Of a stretch of 64,000 nucleotides of DNA, positions 36,503-45,540 are shown one piece after another. Every line of letters begins with the position of its first letter. Position 1 is the stretch's first letter. Position numbers and translations under genes: made by a program. The notes beneath the pieces are model-generated. The model saw only the letters and a program-made list of their open reading frames with translations, searched no databases and was not told the DNA's origin. The stretch covers positions 159,874-223,873 of the forward strand of contig NZ_JAPSLH010000004.1 in NCBI RefSeq assembly GCF_031180965.1. The letters are read 5' to 3'. The DNA is from Chelativorans sp. (GTDB lineage: Bacteria > Pseudomonadota > Alphaproteobacteria > Rhizobiales > Rhizobiaceae).

Positions 36503-37222
36503 ATGCGATACGCGATCTATTATACGCCGGACAAGGACGACCCACTCACCCGCATCGCCGAGCGGTGGCTGGGCCGCAGCGCCTTTGGCGGGCCGGCGCT
36601 GGGGCCCGCGGCCGCGGGCTCCTTCTCCGCCGCGGAGATCGCCTTCCACACGGCCGCAGCGCGCCGCTACGGCTTCCATGCGACGCTGAAGGCGCCCTTC
36701 CGCCTGGCGGAGGGGAAGACCGAGGCCCAACTCACCGCCGCGCTCGCTGAATTCGCGGCCGAGCGCGAGCCCTTCACGCTGGAGCGCATCAAGCTTGCGC
36801 GGCTCGACGGCTTTTTCGCCCTGGTACCCGCCGCCCCCTTGCCCGAGCTCGACCGGCTCGCCGCTGATGTCGTGACGGCCTTCGAACCCTTCCGCGCGCC
36901 GCTGACGCCGGAGGAGATCGAGCGGCGCAACCCCGACGGACTGTCGCCGGCTCAGCTGAAAAACCTGCATAAATGGGGTTATCCCCACGTGTTCGAGGAA
37001 TTCCGCTTCCACATGACCCTGACCGGCCGCGTCCCTTCGGCGGAGGCCCAGCGCATGGAGGCAGCAATCGAATCCTTCTTCGGCCCGCTCCTTCTCGAGC
37101 CGCTAGAGATCGCCTCGCTCGCACTTTTCGTGGAGCCGGAAGGCGGCGCGCCTTTCCACATCAAGTCCTTCCACCCCATCGGTGGCGCGAGAAGAGAAAG
37201 CCTGCCCAAGAATGTCGCGTGA
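36503..37222 (+). CDS. DUF1045 phosphonate-metabolism protein (2H phosphoesterase superfamily)
   Basis: 239 residues. Two H-x-T motifs, YGFHATLKAPF (about residue 55) and FRFHMTLTGRV (about residue 170), mark the 2H phosphoesterase fold that opens or cleaves cyclic phosphodiesters. In C-P lyase pathways a 5-phosphoribosyl 1,2-cyclic phosphate must be hydrolysed, so this protein is a natural candidate for that step or a related one; that is inference. It overlaps phnM by 11 bp. Confidence 0.85.
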   Translation: MRYAIYYTPDKDDPLTRIAERWLGRSAFGGPALGPAAAGSFSAAEIAFHTAAARRYGFHATLKAPFRLAEGKTEAQLTAALAEFAAEREPFTLERIKLARLDGFFALVPAAPLPELDRLAADVVTAFEPFRAPLTPEEIERRNPDGLSPAQLKNLHKWGYPHVFEEFRFHMTLTGRVPSAEAQRMEAAIESFFGPLLLEPLEIASLALFVEPEGGAPFHIKSFHPIGGARRESLPKNVA

Positions 37223-38351
37223 ACTGATCCTGAAGAACGCCCGCATCGTGCTTGTCGACGAGGTCGTGCATGGCAGCCTTGCCATCCGCGACGGTCGCAT
37301 CGCCGAGGTTACGTCCGGAGACACACAGGCCGGCGAAGACATGGAAGGGGATTTCCTTATTCCGGGACTCGTCGAATTGCATACGGACCACCTGGAGCGG
37401 CATTATTCGCCGCGCCCAAAAGTGCGCTGGAATCCGGTCGCATCTGTTCTTGCCCACGACGCCCAGATCGCGGCGTCGGGCATCACCACCGTGTTCGACG
37501 CGCTGCGGGTCGGCCTTGACGAGGACGCCGACGTGGAAGCGCGGGAGATGCGTCACCTGGCCGACGCCATCGAGCAAAGCATCGCCGCCGACCGGCTGCG
37601 CGCCGACCATTTCATCCATCTGCGCTGCGAGGTCTCGGCGCCGGACTGCATGGACGGTTTTGCCCTCTTTGCGGACGACCCGCATGTGAAGCTTGCCTCG
37701 CTGATGGATCATTCGCCCGGCCAGCGGCAGTTCACCAACCTCGATGCCTACGCGACCTATTACAAGGTCAAGAGCAGGATGGATGACGAGGAATTCCGCC
37801 GCTTCTGCGAGCGGCGCATGGCCGAGTCGGAAAGGAACTCCGCGCGCAACCGACGCGCGGTCGCCGAGGCCTGCCGCCAGCACGGCATCATCCTGGCGAG
37901 CCATGACGATGCCACGCCCGAGCATGTGAGAGAGGCGGCCGCCGATGGCGTGCGCGTCGCCGAGTTCCCCACGACTGTCGCAGCGGCGCGGGCGTCAAAG
38001 GAAGCCGGCATGGCCGTGCTCATGGGCGCCCCGAATATCGTGCGCGGCGGCTCCCATTCCGGCAATGTGTCGGCGCGCGAGCTCGCGGAGGCCGGCGATC
38101 TCGACATCCTGTCGTCCGACTATATCCCTTTCAGCATGGTTCAGGCGGCCTTCTTCCTCGGTGAGGTGGTGGACGGGATCAGTCTCCCGCAAGCCATCGC
38201 GACGGTCACGAAGAACCCAGCGGATGCCGTCGGCCTCGACGATCGCGGTGTCATCGAGCCGGGCCGGCGCGCCGATCTCGTGCGTGTGCGGTTGGATGAC
38301 GGCATTCCTGTCGTTCGCACCGTCTGGCGCGAGGGGCGGCGCGTCGCCTGA
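37212..38351 (+). CDS. phnM: Alpha-D-ribose 1-methylphosphonate 5-triphosphate diphosphatase
   Basis: 379 residues of the amidohydrolase superfamily. Metal ligands sit in LVELHTDHLERHY, the region HDDATPEHV and SSDYIPFSMVQ, all typical of PhnM. It removes diphosphate from the triphosphate product of PhnI, one step before C-P bond cleavage by PhnJ. The start at 37212 lies inside the previous gene; the stop overlaps the phnN start (TGATG). The core phnGHIJKL genes it needs are not in this window. Confidence 0.94.
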   Translation: MSRELILKNARIVLVDEVVHGSLAIRDGRIAEVTSGDTQAGEDMEGDFLIPGLVELHTDHLERHYSPRPKVRWNPVASVLAHDAQIAASGITTVFDALRVGLDEDADVEAREMRHLADAIEQSIAADRLRADHFIHLRCEVSAPDCMDGFALFADDPHVKLASLMDHSPGQRQFTNLDAYATYYKVKSRMDDEEFRRFCERRMAESERNSARNRRAVAEACRQHGIILASHDDATPEHVREAAADGVRVAEFPTTVAAARASKEAGMAVLMGAPNIVRGGSHSGNVSARELAEAGDLDILSSDYIPFSMVQAAFFLGEVVDGISLPQAIATVTKNPADAVGLDDRGVIEPGRRADLVRVRLDDGIPVVRTVWREGRRVA

Positions 38352-38980
38352 TGATCTCCGCCTCCATAGAACGCGCGCAGGACGAGGCGCCCTTTCCTAT
38401 CCGCCGGGGCGTCTTCGTCGCGGTGGCAGGTCCGTCGGGAGGAGGCAAGGATTCCGTCATCAACTATGCCCGCCAGCGCCTCGGCGAGCTTCAGTCTGAC
38501 ATCGTCTTCGCCCGCAGGATCATAACCCGGCCCATGGAGCCGGGAAGCGAGGAGCACGACACGCTGGACGAGGCGGGGTTCGAGCGGGAGAAGGCGGGTG
38601 GGCGTTTCGCTCTCTCCTGGCGCGCGAACGGCTTGAGCTATGCCCTGCCGGCAACGCTCGACGATGTCATGCGTCAGGGCCGCGTCGTCGTTGCGAATGT
38701 CTCGCGGACGGTCATTCCCGAGCTCCGGTCGCGCTATGCCCATGTCCAGCCGGTCGTCGTCACGGCCCCACGCGAAGTGCTGGCTGAGCGGCTTGCCCGG
38801 CGCGGCCGCGAGACACGGGACGAGGTGCTCGCACGGCTTGCCCGAGCCAGCGCGGGCGAGCTCGCCGTCCCCGAAGCCCTCGTCATCGACAATTCGGGGC
38901 CGCTGGAGCAGGCGGGCGAACGGTTCCTCGAAGCGCTGCGCAAGGCGGCTGCCTGGAGCGACGTTTGTGATATGGTCTGA
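38351..38980 (+). CDS. phnN: Ribose 1,5-bisphosphate phosphokinase
   Basis: 209 residues of the guanylate-kinase-like P-loop fold: Walker [11 protein letters not shown] (about 26-35), [14 protein letters not shown] and the nucleotide-binding [12 protein letters not shown] region. It phosphorylates ribose 1,5-bisphosphate, released at the end of phosphonate breakdown, to PRPP. PRPP is the substrate of Upp encoded 1.1 kb downstream. Translationally coupled to phnM. Confidence 0.93.
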   Translation: MISASIERAQDEAPFPIRRGVFVAVAGPSGGGKDSVINYARQRLGELQSDIVFARRIITRPMEPGSEEHDTLDEAGFEREKAGGRFALSWRANGLSYALPATLDDVMRQGRVVVANVSRTVIPELRSRYAHVQPVVVTAPREVLAERLARRGRETRDEVLARLARASAGELAVPEALVIDNSGPLEQAGERFLEALRKAAAWSDVCDMV

Positions 38981-39000
38981 CCCGAAGGGGATCAGGCCGG

Positions 39001-39981
39001 ATGGTGCTCAAGGCTGAACTGCATTGCCATGTCGAAGGCGCGGCCTCGCCCGCCCTCGTTGCCGCCCAGGCGCAGAAATATGGCGTCGACATCTCCTCCT
39101 TCATCCGCGACGGCGCCTATTGCTGGACGGATTTCACAAGCTTCCTCCTCGCCTATGACAAGGCGGCAAGCCTGTTCCGCACGCCGGAGGACTATGCGCT
39201 TCTTGCTGAAACCTATCTGACGGAGCTGGCCGCCGAGGACGCCATCTACAGCGAATTCTTCACCTCGCCCGACCATGCCGAACGCGCCGGGCTTTCGCCT
39301 CACGCCTACACCGAGGCGCTGGGCGAAGGCATCGCCCGCGCCAAGGCTGCCACCGGCATCGAGGCGCGCATGATCGTCACCGGCGTGCGGCATTTTGGCA
39401 CCGAAGCGGTGGAAAGGGCGGCCCGCTTCGCCGCAAGCTGCAATCACCCGCTCGTCACCGGTTTCGGAGTGGCGGGCGACGAGCGCATCGGTCACCCGCG
39501 CGACTTTGCGCGGGCCTTCGAGATCGCGCGAGAGGCCGGCCTCGGCATCACCATTCATGCGGGCGAGTTCGGCGGAGCGGAGAGCGTGAGGGCCGCGCTC
39601 GACCATGTGCGCCCGTCCCGCCTCGGCCACGGCGTGCGGGCGGTCGAAGATCCGGACCTGGTGCGCCGCATCGCCGATGAAGGCGTGGTGCTGGAAGTCT
39701 GCCCCGTCTCCAATGTCATGCTGAAGGTCTTTCCGGATTTCGCCAGCCATCCCATTCCGCACCTGCTCGCAGCGGGCTGCCGGGTGACGCTCAATTCCGA
39801 CGACCCGCCGCATTTCCATACGAGCATCCGCCGGGAATACCAGGTCGCGCCGGAACACTTCGGCCTCGATCAAACTGTGCTTGAAGCGATCACGCGTACG
39901 GCGATCAAGGCGGCCTTCGTGGACGAGGAGACACGCCCGGCGCTGCTTGCCCGCCTCGCGCAGGAGAAGGCGCCCGCCTGA
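39001..39981 (+). CDS. add: Adenosine deaminase family protein
   Basis: 326 residues. Zinc ligands: HCH in [16 protein letters not shown], the His of TIHAGE (with the catalytic Glu), and the Asp pair in NSDDPPHF; the SRLGHG motif is also present. Deaminates adenosine to inosine for salvage; adenine deaminase is a sister family that cannot be fully excluded. It starts 20 bp after phnN, but its function ties it to the nucleoside genes that follow. Confidence 0.92.
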   Translation: MVLKAELHCHVEGAASPALVAAQAQKYGVDISSFIRDGAYCWTDFTSFLLAYDKAASLFRTPEDYALLAETYLTELAAEDAIYSEFFTSPDHAERAGLSPHAYTEALGEGIARAKAATGIEARMIVTGVRHFGTEAVERAARFAASCNHPLVTGFGVAGDERIGHPRDFARAFEIAREAGLGITIHAGEFGGAESVRAALDHVRPSRLGHGVRAVEDPDLVRRIADEGVVLEVCPVSNVMLKVFPDFASHPIPHLLAAGCRVTLNSDDPPHFHTSIRREYQVAPEHFGLDQTVLEAITRTAIKAAFVDEETRPALLARLAQEKAPA

Positions 39982-40081
39982 GCGGCGACAAATTCTGTGG
40001 CCGAAGACGCGCCGCGGTAGGACGCGTGGCGCATAGAGGTTATTGTCACTGCGCGAGCAGGAGTTCCGTGGAGAGTTGCAT

Positions 40082-40711
40082 ATGCAGGGCGTAACCGTCG
40101 TCGATCATCCGCTTGTCCAGCACAAGCTCACAATCATGCGGGACAAGGAGACCTCCACGGCCGGATTTCGCCGGCTCCTGCGCGAGATCTCACTGCTTCT
40201 GTGCTACGAAGTCACGCGCGACCTGGAACTGACCACGCGCACGATCGAGACTCCGCTCACCACCATGGAGGCGCCCACTCTGGAGGGGAAGAAGCTGGTC
40301 TTCGCCTCGGTTCTGCGCGCCGGCAACGGCCTGCTCGACGGCATGCTCGACCTCGTCCCCGCGGCGCGCGTTGCCCATATCGGGCTCTACCGCGACCATG
40401 AGACCTTGCAGGCCGTCGAATATTTTTTCAAAGCGCCGAGCGATCTGGAGAACCGGCTGGTCATCGTCGTCGATCCCATGCTGGCGACGGCGAATTCGGC
40501 CGTGGCGGCCGTCGACAAGCTGAAGTCGCGCGGGGCCACCAACATCCGCTTCCTCTGTCTGCTCGCCGCCCCGGAAGGGATTGCCCGCTTCCGCTCGGCG
40601 CATCCGGAGGTGCCGATCTTCACCGCCTCGATCGACGAGCGTCTCAACGAGCAGGGCTATATCTTGCCCGGCCTGGGCGATGCCGGCGACCGCATGTACG
40701 GCACGAAATAG
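40082..40711 (+). CDS. upp: Uracil phosphoribosyltransferase
   Basis: Uracil + PRPP to UMP. 209 residues, standard length. [20 protein letters not shown] is the classical start; [27 protein letters not shown] and the PRPP loop [20 protein letters not shown] (Ala where many have Gly) and C-terminal [11 protein letters not shown] are all present. Allows recycling of uracil produced by pyrimidine nucleoside breakdown. Confidence 0.97.
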   Translation: MQGVTVVDHPLVQHKLTIMRDKETSTAGFRRLLREISLLLCYEVTRDLELTTRTIETPLTTMEAPTLEGKKLVFASVLRAGNGLLDGMLDLVPAARVAHIGLYRDHETLQAVEYFFKAPSDLENRLVIVVDPMLATANSAVAAVDKLKSRGATNIRFLCLLAAPEGIARFRSAHPEVPIFTASIDERLNEQGYILPGLGDAGDRMYGTK

Positions 40712-40723
40712 CTTAGGCAGTCC

Positions 40724-40731
40724 TTAACCAT
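40724..40731 (+). promoter_or_regulatory. CtrA-type half-site upstream of the retropepsin-like gene
   Basis: TTAACCAT matches the CtrA half-motif used in several alphaproteobacteria. It is 75 bp before the start at 40806. Alone it is weak evidence. Confidence 0.3.
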
Positions 40732-40805
40732 TCGCAACAAAGCCCGTTGCCGTTAACGCGCCGGTGAGAATGCCCTGCCAGCGTCTCCACTTCACAACCA
40801 GGGGC

Positions 40806-41369
40806 ATGGCGGTGCTGCGCAGACTCATTCTCCTCGGCGCCCTCGCGGTTGGCGCAGCTCTCTCTGTCCCCGCCCTCCATAGGCAGAACCCGGACCTCTT
40901 CGAGGCGATCCTGCGCATGCCGAGGCAAGGCGGCGGGGAACCAGCATCCGGTTCGCGGTTCAATCCGGAACGCAACGGCGGCGCAGAAGTCCTCCTGGGC
41001 AGGAAAGTGCGCCTTCCCGCCGATGCCCAGGGCCACTATATCGCCGATTTCAAGCTCAATGGCCGCGCCGTCACCGGGCTTGTGGACACGGGCGCCACTT
41101 TGGTGGCGATCAACCAGTCCACCGCCCGGCGGATCGGCCTAAAGGTTGCTGCATCCGATTTCCGCTATGAGGTGGACACGGCCAATGGCAAGGCCCGCGC
41201 CGGCGCTGTGACGCTCGAAAGCCTGCAGATCGGCCGGATCCGCGTAGATAACGTGCAGGCGATGGTGCTGGAGGACCGCGCCTTGGCCACGACGCTGGTC
41301 GGCATGAGCTTTCTCGGCAGGCTCGCCCGTTTCGAGGTCGAGGGCGGCTCGCTTGTCCTGGAGCAGTAA
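40806..41369 (+). CDS. TIGR02281-type clan AA aspartic protease
   Basis: 187 residues. An N-terminal membrane anchor (LRRLILLGALAVGAALSV) holds a periplasmic retropepsin-like domain with catalytic Asp in GLVDTGATLVAIN and the flap/end VGMSFLGRLARFEVEGG. Single-domain proteases of this kind work as dimers. Substrate unknown. Start at 40806 gives a normal N terminus after GGGGC; longer frames add a non-conserved stretch. Confidence 0.88.
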   Translation: MAVLRRLILLGALAVGAALSVPALHRQNPDLFEAILRMPRQGGGEPASGSRFNPERNGGAEVLLGRKVRLPADAQGHYIADFKLNGRAVTGLVDTGATLVAINQSTARRIGLKVAASDFRYEVDTANGKARAGAVTLESLQIGRIRVDNVQAMVLEDRALATTLVGMSFLGRLARFEVEGGSLVLEQ

Positions 41370-41481
41370 TAGGGGGACGCCTCTATTCTGTTTGCAACCA
41401 GGACCATAGCCCGGCTCCTGTTTGACTTCGCTTGCTTTGGGCCCAATAGTCCCGTGGGCAATCAGAAGGGGGCCGGCCTCT

Positions 41482-42933
41482 ATGGCGAATTCAGACTTTC
41501 AGATCCGCAAGATAGATCCGTCGCTTTACAACGAGGACCTCGCGCCTCTTCCGCCCGAAAAGCGCAAATGGGGCTGGTTCGAGATCTTCAACGTGTGGTC
41601 AAATGACGTGCAGAGCCTTTTCGGCTACACGCTCGCGGCCTCGCTCTTTCTCTCCTATGGGCTGAACGGCTGGGCGGTGCTCGCCGCGATCATCGTCGCC
41701 GGATTTATCGTCATGGTGCTGGTCAACCTCTCCGGGCGGCCGAGCGTGCGCTACGGCATTCCCTATCCGGTCATGGCGCGCGCCTCCATGGGCGTACGAG
41801 GCGCAAACTTCCCGGCCATGATCCGAGGCATCGTCGCCATCTTCTGGTACGGCGTGCAGACCTATTTCGCCTCGACAGCCGTTGCCCTCCTGATCAACTC
41901 ACTGTTCGGTCTTACCGGGGGCGCCGAGTTCCTGGGCATGACGGCCGTCGGGTGGCTGTCCTATCTGCTCGTCGCCGTCTTCCAGCTTGCCCTGTTCCTG
42001 CGAGGCATCGACACTGTCGCGCGCTTCCTCAACTGGGCCGGGCCGCTGGTCTATGTGGTGATGATCCTGCTGATGCTCGTCCTCTGGTACTATGCCGGAA
42101 GCGGCCTGCTTGCCGCGGTTGGCGACATCTTCCGGGGCACGGGCGAGTATGAGGGGAGCTCGGTCGGAGCCTTCGTCGCCGTGGTCGGAACCATGGTCGC
42201 CTATTTCGCGGCGGTCATCATCAATTTCGGCGATTTCTCCCGCTTCGTGAAAACGGAGGCCCAGATGCGCAAGGGCAATCTCATAGGATTGCCGGGGAAT
42301 ATCGCCCTCTTCTCCGTGATCGCGCTCTTCGTCACCGCGGGCACGGTCGTGGTCTTCGGCGAGACGCTTACGAATCCCGCAGAGATCGTGGAGCGGGTCG
42401 ACAGCCTTCCGCTGACCATCGTGGCCGCGATCACCTTCTTCGCCGCCACGGTGGGCATTAATCTGGTCGCGAACTTCATTCCGCCGGCCTACGACATCGC
42501 CAATCTTTCGCCCTCGCGCATCTCCTCGCGGACGGGCGGCATCATCACGGCAATCATCGCCTTCTTCATCGGCGCGCTGTGGGTGTCGCTGATCAGCCGC
42601 ATCGGCATCGCCGGCTTCGTGGACACGCTCGGGGCCGTGCTGGCACCGCTCTACGGGATCCTCGTCGTCGACTACTACCTCGTGCGAAAGCAGCAGCTTG
42701 ATATCCAGCAGCTCTTCTCGTCCGAGCCGGGCAGCGCCTATTACTACGACAGCGGCTGGAACACGAAGGCGCTCATCGCCTTCGCCATAGCCGCGGTCTT
42801 CTCGGTGGCGTCGGTGTGGGTGCCTGCGCTCACCGCCTTGTCGGGTTTTGCCTGGCTGATCGGCGCCGCACTCGGGGGCGCCCTGCACTACGCTCTCATG
42901 CGCGGGCATCCCGCCCTGGCGCCGGCTGCCTGA
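41482..42933 (+). CDS. NCS1-family permease (nucleobase/hydantoin/allantoin type)
   Basis: 483 residues, about twelve membrane helices. The NCS1 signature starts at KWGWFEIFNVWSNDVQSLFGYTL, followed by GIPYPVMARASMGVRGANFPAMIRGIVAIFWYGVQ. Transports a nucleobase or related ring by H+ or Na+ symport; context with upp, cdd, deoA and punA favours uracil, cytosine, allantoin or hydantoin, not decided. The RBS GAAGGGGG precedes the ATG at 41482. It converges with deoA at a shared hairpin. Confidence 0.9.
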   Translation: MANSDFQIRKIDPSLYNEDLAPLPPEKRKWGWFEIFNVWSNDVQSLFGYTLAASLFLSYGLNGWAVLAAIIVAGFIVMVLVNLSGRPSVRYGIPYPVMARASMGVRGANFPAMIRGIVAIFWYGVQTYFASTAVALLINSLFGLTGGAEFLGMTAVGWLSYLLVAVFQLALFLRGIDTVARFLNWAGPLVYVVMILLMLVLWYYAGSGLLAAVGDIFRGTGEYEGSSVGAFVAVVGTMVAYFAAVIINFGDFSRFVKTEAQMRKGNLIGLPGNIALFSVIALFVTAGTVVVFGETLTNPAEIVERVDSLPLTIVAAITFFAATVGINLVANFIPPAYDIANLSPSRISSRTGGIITAIIAFFIGALWVSLISRIGIAGFVDTLGAVLAPLYGILVVDYYLVRKQQLDIQQLFSSEPGSAYYYDSGWNTKALIAFAIAAVFSVASVWVPALTALSGFAWLIGAALGGALHYALMRGHPALAPAA

Positions 42934-42941
42934 AGCCTATC

Positions 42942-42965
42942 GAGAGCCGGCCGCAGCCGGCTCTC
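42942..42965. terminator. Bidirectional hairpin between NCS1 permease and deoA
   Basis: GAGAGCCGGC (42942-42951) and GCCGGCTCTC (42956-42965) form a perfect 10-bp stem with a CGCA loop, centred in the 34-bp convergent gap. The T tract is missing on both strands, so termination is likely but not certain. Confidence 0.6.
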
Positions 42966-42967
42966 CC

Positions 42968-44287
42968 CTATCCCGTGATCCTCTCCAGAACGGGCGCATT
43001 CGCAGGTGGGCGTTCATCGATGACCTCATAGGCATCGCGCACCGCTTCGGCGGCGCGTTGCGCATCGATCGGGTTGCGGGCATGGACGATAGCAAGAGGG
43101 TCGCCGCGCCTGATTTCCGTGCCGATCGGCACAATGCCGGTGAGGCCCACGGCATGGTCCACCGCATCCTCCGGCTTGCGCCGGCCGCCGCCAAGCTCGA
43201 CCACGGCGACGCCCAGGGCGCGCGTATCGATGCGGCCGACGAAGCCGCCGCATTCGGCACCGGCCGCAAGCCGCTCCGGCGCCCGCGGCAGATACTTGTC
43301 GGCCTTTTCCAGGAAATCCGCGGGGCCGCCCAGGGCTTCCACCATGGTGCCGAAGCGCTCCGCGGCGCTCCCGCTGTCCAGCGCCTGGCGCGCCCGCGAC
43401 TGCGCCTCATCTGCGGTCAGCGCTATCCCCGCAGCCACCAGCATTTCCGCGGCGAGCGCCAGCGTGACCTCTTCCAGCCGGGGATCTTGCGCCTCTCCGG
43501 CCAGGAAATCCACGGCGTTGCGCACTTCGACGGCGTTTCCCGCCGCGCTAGCGAGCGGTTGGTTCATGTCTGTGATGAGTGCGCTTGCGGCAAGTCCCGC
43601 GCCCTGCGCCACCTGAACGAGGCTTTTCGCCAGCGCAACCGCATCCTCCTTGCGCGCCATGAAGGCGCCATTGCCGGATTTGACGTCCAGGACCAGCGAC
43701 TGCAGGCCGGCTGCCAGCTTCTTGGAGAGGATCGAAGCGGTGATGAGCGGGATCGACTCCACCGTAGCCGTGACGTCGCGCACAGCATAAAGACGGCGGT
43801 CGGCGGGCGCGAGCTCGCCTGTCTGGCCGATGATGGCGCAGCCCGCCGCTCGGACGGCCCGTTCAAAGTCCTGCTGGGTCGGCTGACTGCGGTAGCCGGG
43901 GATGGAATCCATCTTGTCGAGCGTGCCGCCGGTGTGGCCAAGCCCGCGGCCGGAGATCATTGGCACGTAGGCGCCGCAGGCCGCGACGATGGGCGCCAGC
44001 ATCAGCGAGACATTGTCGCCGACGCCGCCCGTCGAATGCTTATCGGTGACCGGCCCCGGCAGGAACGACCAGTCGAGAACCTCGCCCGAATCGCGCATGG
44101 CCAGCGTCAGCGCGACGGTCTCCTCGCGATCCATGCCGTTCAGCAGGACCGCCATCGCGAGCGCGGCGACCTGCCCTTCGCTCCATGCGCCGGAGGTAAG
44201 CCCGGCGACGAATTCGGCGATCTCCTCCTGCGCGAGGGTTTTCCCATCCCGCTTCCTGCGGATGATCTCCTGGGGGAGCATCGTCAT
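42968..44287 (-). CDS. deoA: Thymidine phosphorylase
   Basis: Thymidine (or deoxyuridine) + phosphate to base + 2-deoxyribose 1-phosphate. 439 residues: PQEIIRRKRDGKTLAQEEI at the start, the phosphate/nucleoside motif TDKHSTGGVGDNVSL, SGRGLGHTGGTLDKMDSIPG and the C-terminal lid domain. The product goes to DeoB. Last gene of the minus-strand unit ABC importer-cdd-punA-deoA, after a 57-bp gap from punA. Confidence 0.97.
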   Translation of the reverse strand: MTMLPQEIIRRKRDGKTLAQEEIAEFVAGLTSGAWSEGQVAALAMAVLLNGMDREETVALTLAMRDSGEVLDWSFLPGPVTDKHSTGGVGDNVSLMLAPIVAACGAYVPMISGRGLGHTGGTLDKMDSIPGYRSQPTQQDFERAVRAAGCAIIGQTGELAPADRRLYAVRDVTATVESIPLITASILSKKLAAGLQSLVLDVKSGNGAFMARKEDAVALAKSLVQVAQGAGLAASALITDMNQPLASAAGNAVEVRNAVDFLAGEAQDPRLEEVTLALAAEMLVAAGIALTADEAQSRARQALDSGSAAERFGTMVEALGGPADFLEKADKYLPRAPERLAAGAECGGFVGRIDTRALGVAVVELGGGRRKPEDAVDHAVGLTGIVPIGTEIRRGDPLAIVHARNPIDAQRAAEAVRDAYEVIDERPPANAPVLERITG

Positions 44288-44344
44288 GTCGCCTTCTAAC
44301 CTCCCGGCAGCGGCAGTTGCTGGCAGAGGAGGCTATGGAACTCC

Positions 44345-45151
44345 TCAGGCATCGGGCACCCCGTCCGAAAGGAATTGCCGCAATATCCGCGCCAGCTTCT
44401 CCCCGCCCACTGGCGCCATGTCCTTCGTCTCCTCATGCGACAGCTCGCCCGCCGCCATGCCGGCGGCAAGATTGGTGATCACCGAGCAGGCAGCGACGCG
44501 CAGGCCGAGGAAGCGCGCGAGGATCACTTCGGGCACGGTGGACATGCCCACAGCATCCGCACCGAGAATGCGAGCCATGCGGATTTCAGCCGGCGTCTCG
44601 AAGGTGGGACCCGAGAACCACATATAGACGCCCTTTTGAAGCAATACGCCGGCTCGTTCCGCAGCCCGTTCCAGCGCCCCTCGCAGATCCTCATCGTAAG
44701 CCTCGCTCATACCGACGAAGCGTCGCTCGGTCGGCTCGCCGATCAGCGGGTTCGTGCCGGAGAAATTGATGTGGTCCTCGATCAGCATCACCGAGCCGGG
44801 CGGCATCTCTGCCTTGAGCGAGCCGGCGGCGTTGGTGAGGATGACCGCGCTGACGCCGATCCCCGCCAGCACCTCCAGCACCGGGCGCATGGCCGCGGCA
44901 TTGCCGTGCTCGTAATAGTGGGCGCGGCCGGCCAGCATGATGACCGGCGTTCCGGCAAAATAGCCGGCGACCAGTTCGCCCGCATGGCCGGTGACGCCGC
45001 TTCGGGGGAAACCGGGCAGATCCGCATAGGGAAGACGCACCGCCTCCTCCACCTGGTGCGCCAGCCCGCCCAGCCCCGAGCCGAGGATGAGCGCCAGGCG
45101 AGGCGCCAGGCCGTTCAGCCGCTCGATAAGTATGTCGATGGTTTGCTTCAC
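44345..45151 (-). CDS. punA: Purine-nucleoside phosphorylase (trimeric type)
   Basis: 268 residues from a GTG start that overlaps the cdd stop (GTGA). Phosphorolyses purine nucleosides to base + ribose 1-phosphate. Motifs: LILGSGLGGLA (phosphate loop), GRAHYYEHG, LTNAAGSL and MWFSGPTFETPAEIRM, the PNP/MTAP family 2 signature. Inosine from Add is the natural feed. An in-frame ATG upstream does not fit the family. Confidence 0.96.
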   Translation of the reverse strand: MKQTIDILIERLNGLAPRLALILGSGLGGLAHQVEEAVRLPYADLPGFPRSGVTGHAGELVAGYFAGTPVIMLAGRAHYYEHGNAAAMRPVLEVLAGIGVSAVILTNAAGSLKAEMPPGSVMLIEDHINFSGTNPLIGEPTERRFVGMSEAYDEDLRGALERAAERAGVLLQKGVYMWFSGPTFETPAEIRMARILGADAVGMSTVPEVILARFLGLRVAACSVITNLAAGMAAGELSHEETKDMAPVGGEKLARILRQFLSDGVPDA

Positions 45152-45540
45152 GCGCCGGGCTCCATGTCGAAGGCGCGTGGGAAGATAGAAGCGAAGGGCA
45201 CCGTCTCCAGGACCCCATTGATATCGCACAGATGCAGCTTCGCATCGGCCGTCACGAATTCCGACAAGCGCTGCCGACAGCCGCCGCAGGGCATGATGCG
45301 CGGCATTTTCTCCGCCACCACGGCGATCTCCGAGACACGACCGCCGCCCGCCATGATCATATGGCCGAGCGCGGTGGTCTCCGCGCACCAGCCTTCGGGG
45401 TAGGAAGCGTTCTCGATATTGCAGCCGGCATGGACAGCGCCTGCTTCGGTGCGGATCGCGGAGCCCACAGGAAAGCGCGAATAGGGCGAATAGGCTCGTT
45501 CCATCGCGGCCTTGGCGGCGGCGAAAAGTTCCTCAGCCAT
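45148..45540 (-). CDS. cdd: Cytidine deaminase
   Basis: 130 residues. Cytidine or deoxycytidine to uridine or deoxyuridine. Zinc and catalytic residues are in CAETTAL (Cys and Glu) and PCGGCRQ (two Cys); GSAIRTEAGAVHAGCNIENASYPEG is the N-terminal signature. Short, homotetramer-type. Its start overlaps the stop of the upstream permease gene (TGATG), and its stop overlaps punA. Confidence 0.97.
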   Translation of the reverse strand: MAEELFAAAKAAMERAYSPYSRFPVGSAIRTEAGAVHAGCNIENASYPEGWCAETTALGHMIMAGGGRVSEIAVVAEKMPRIMPCGGCRQRLSEFVTADAKLHLCDINGVLETVPFASIFPRAFDMEPGA

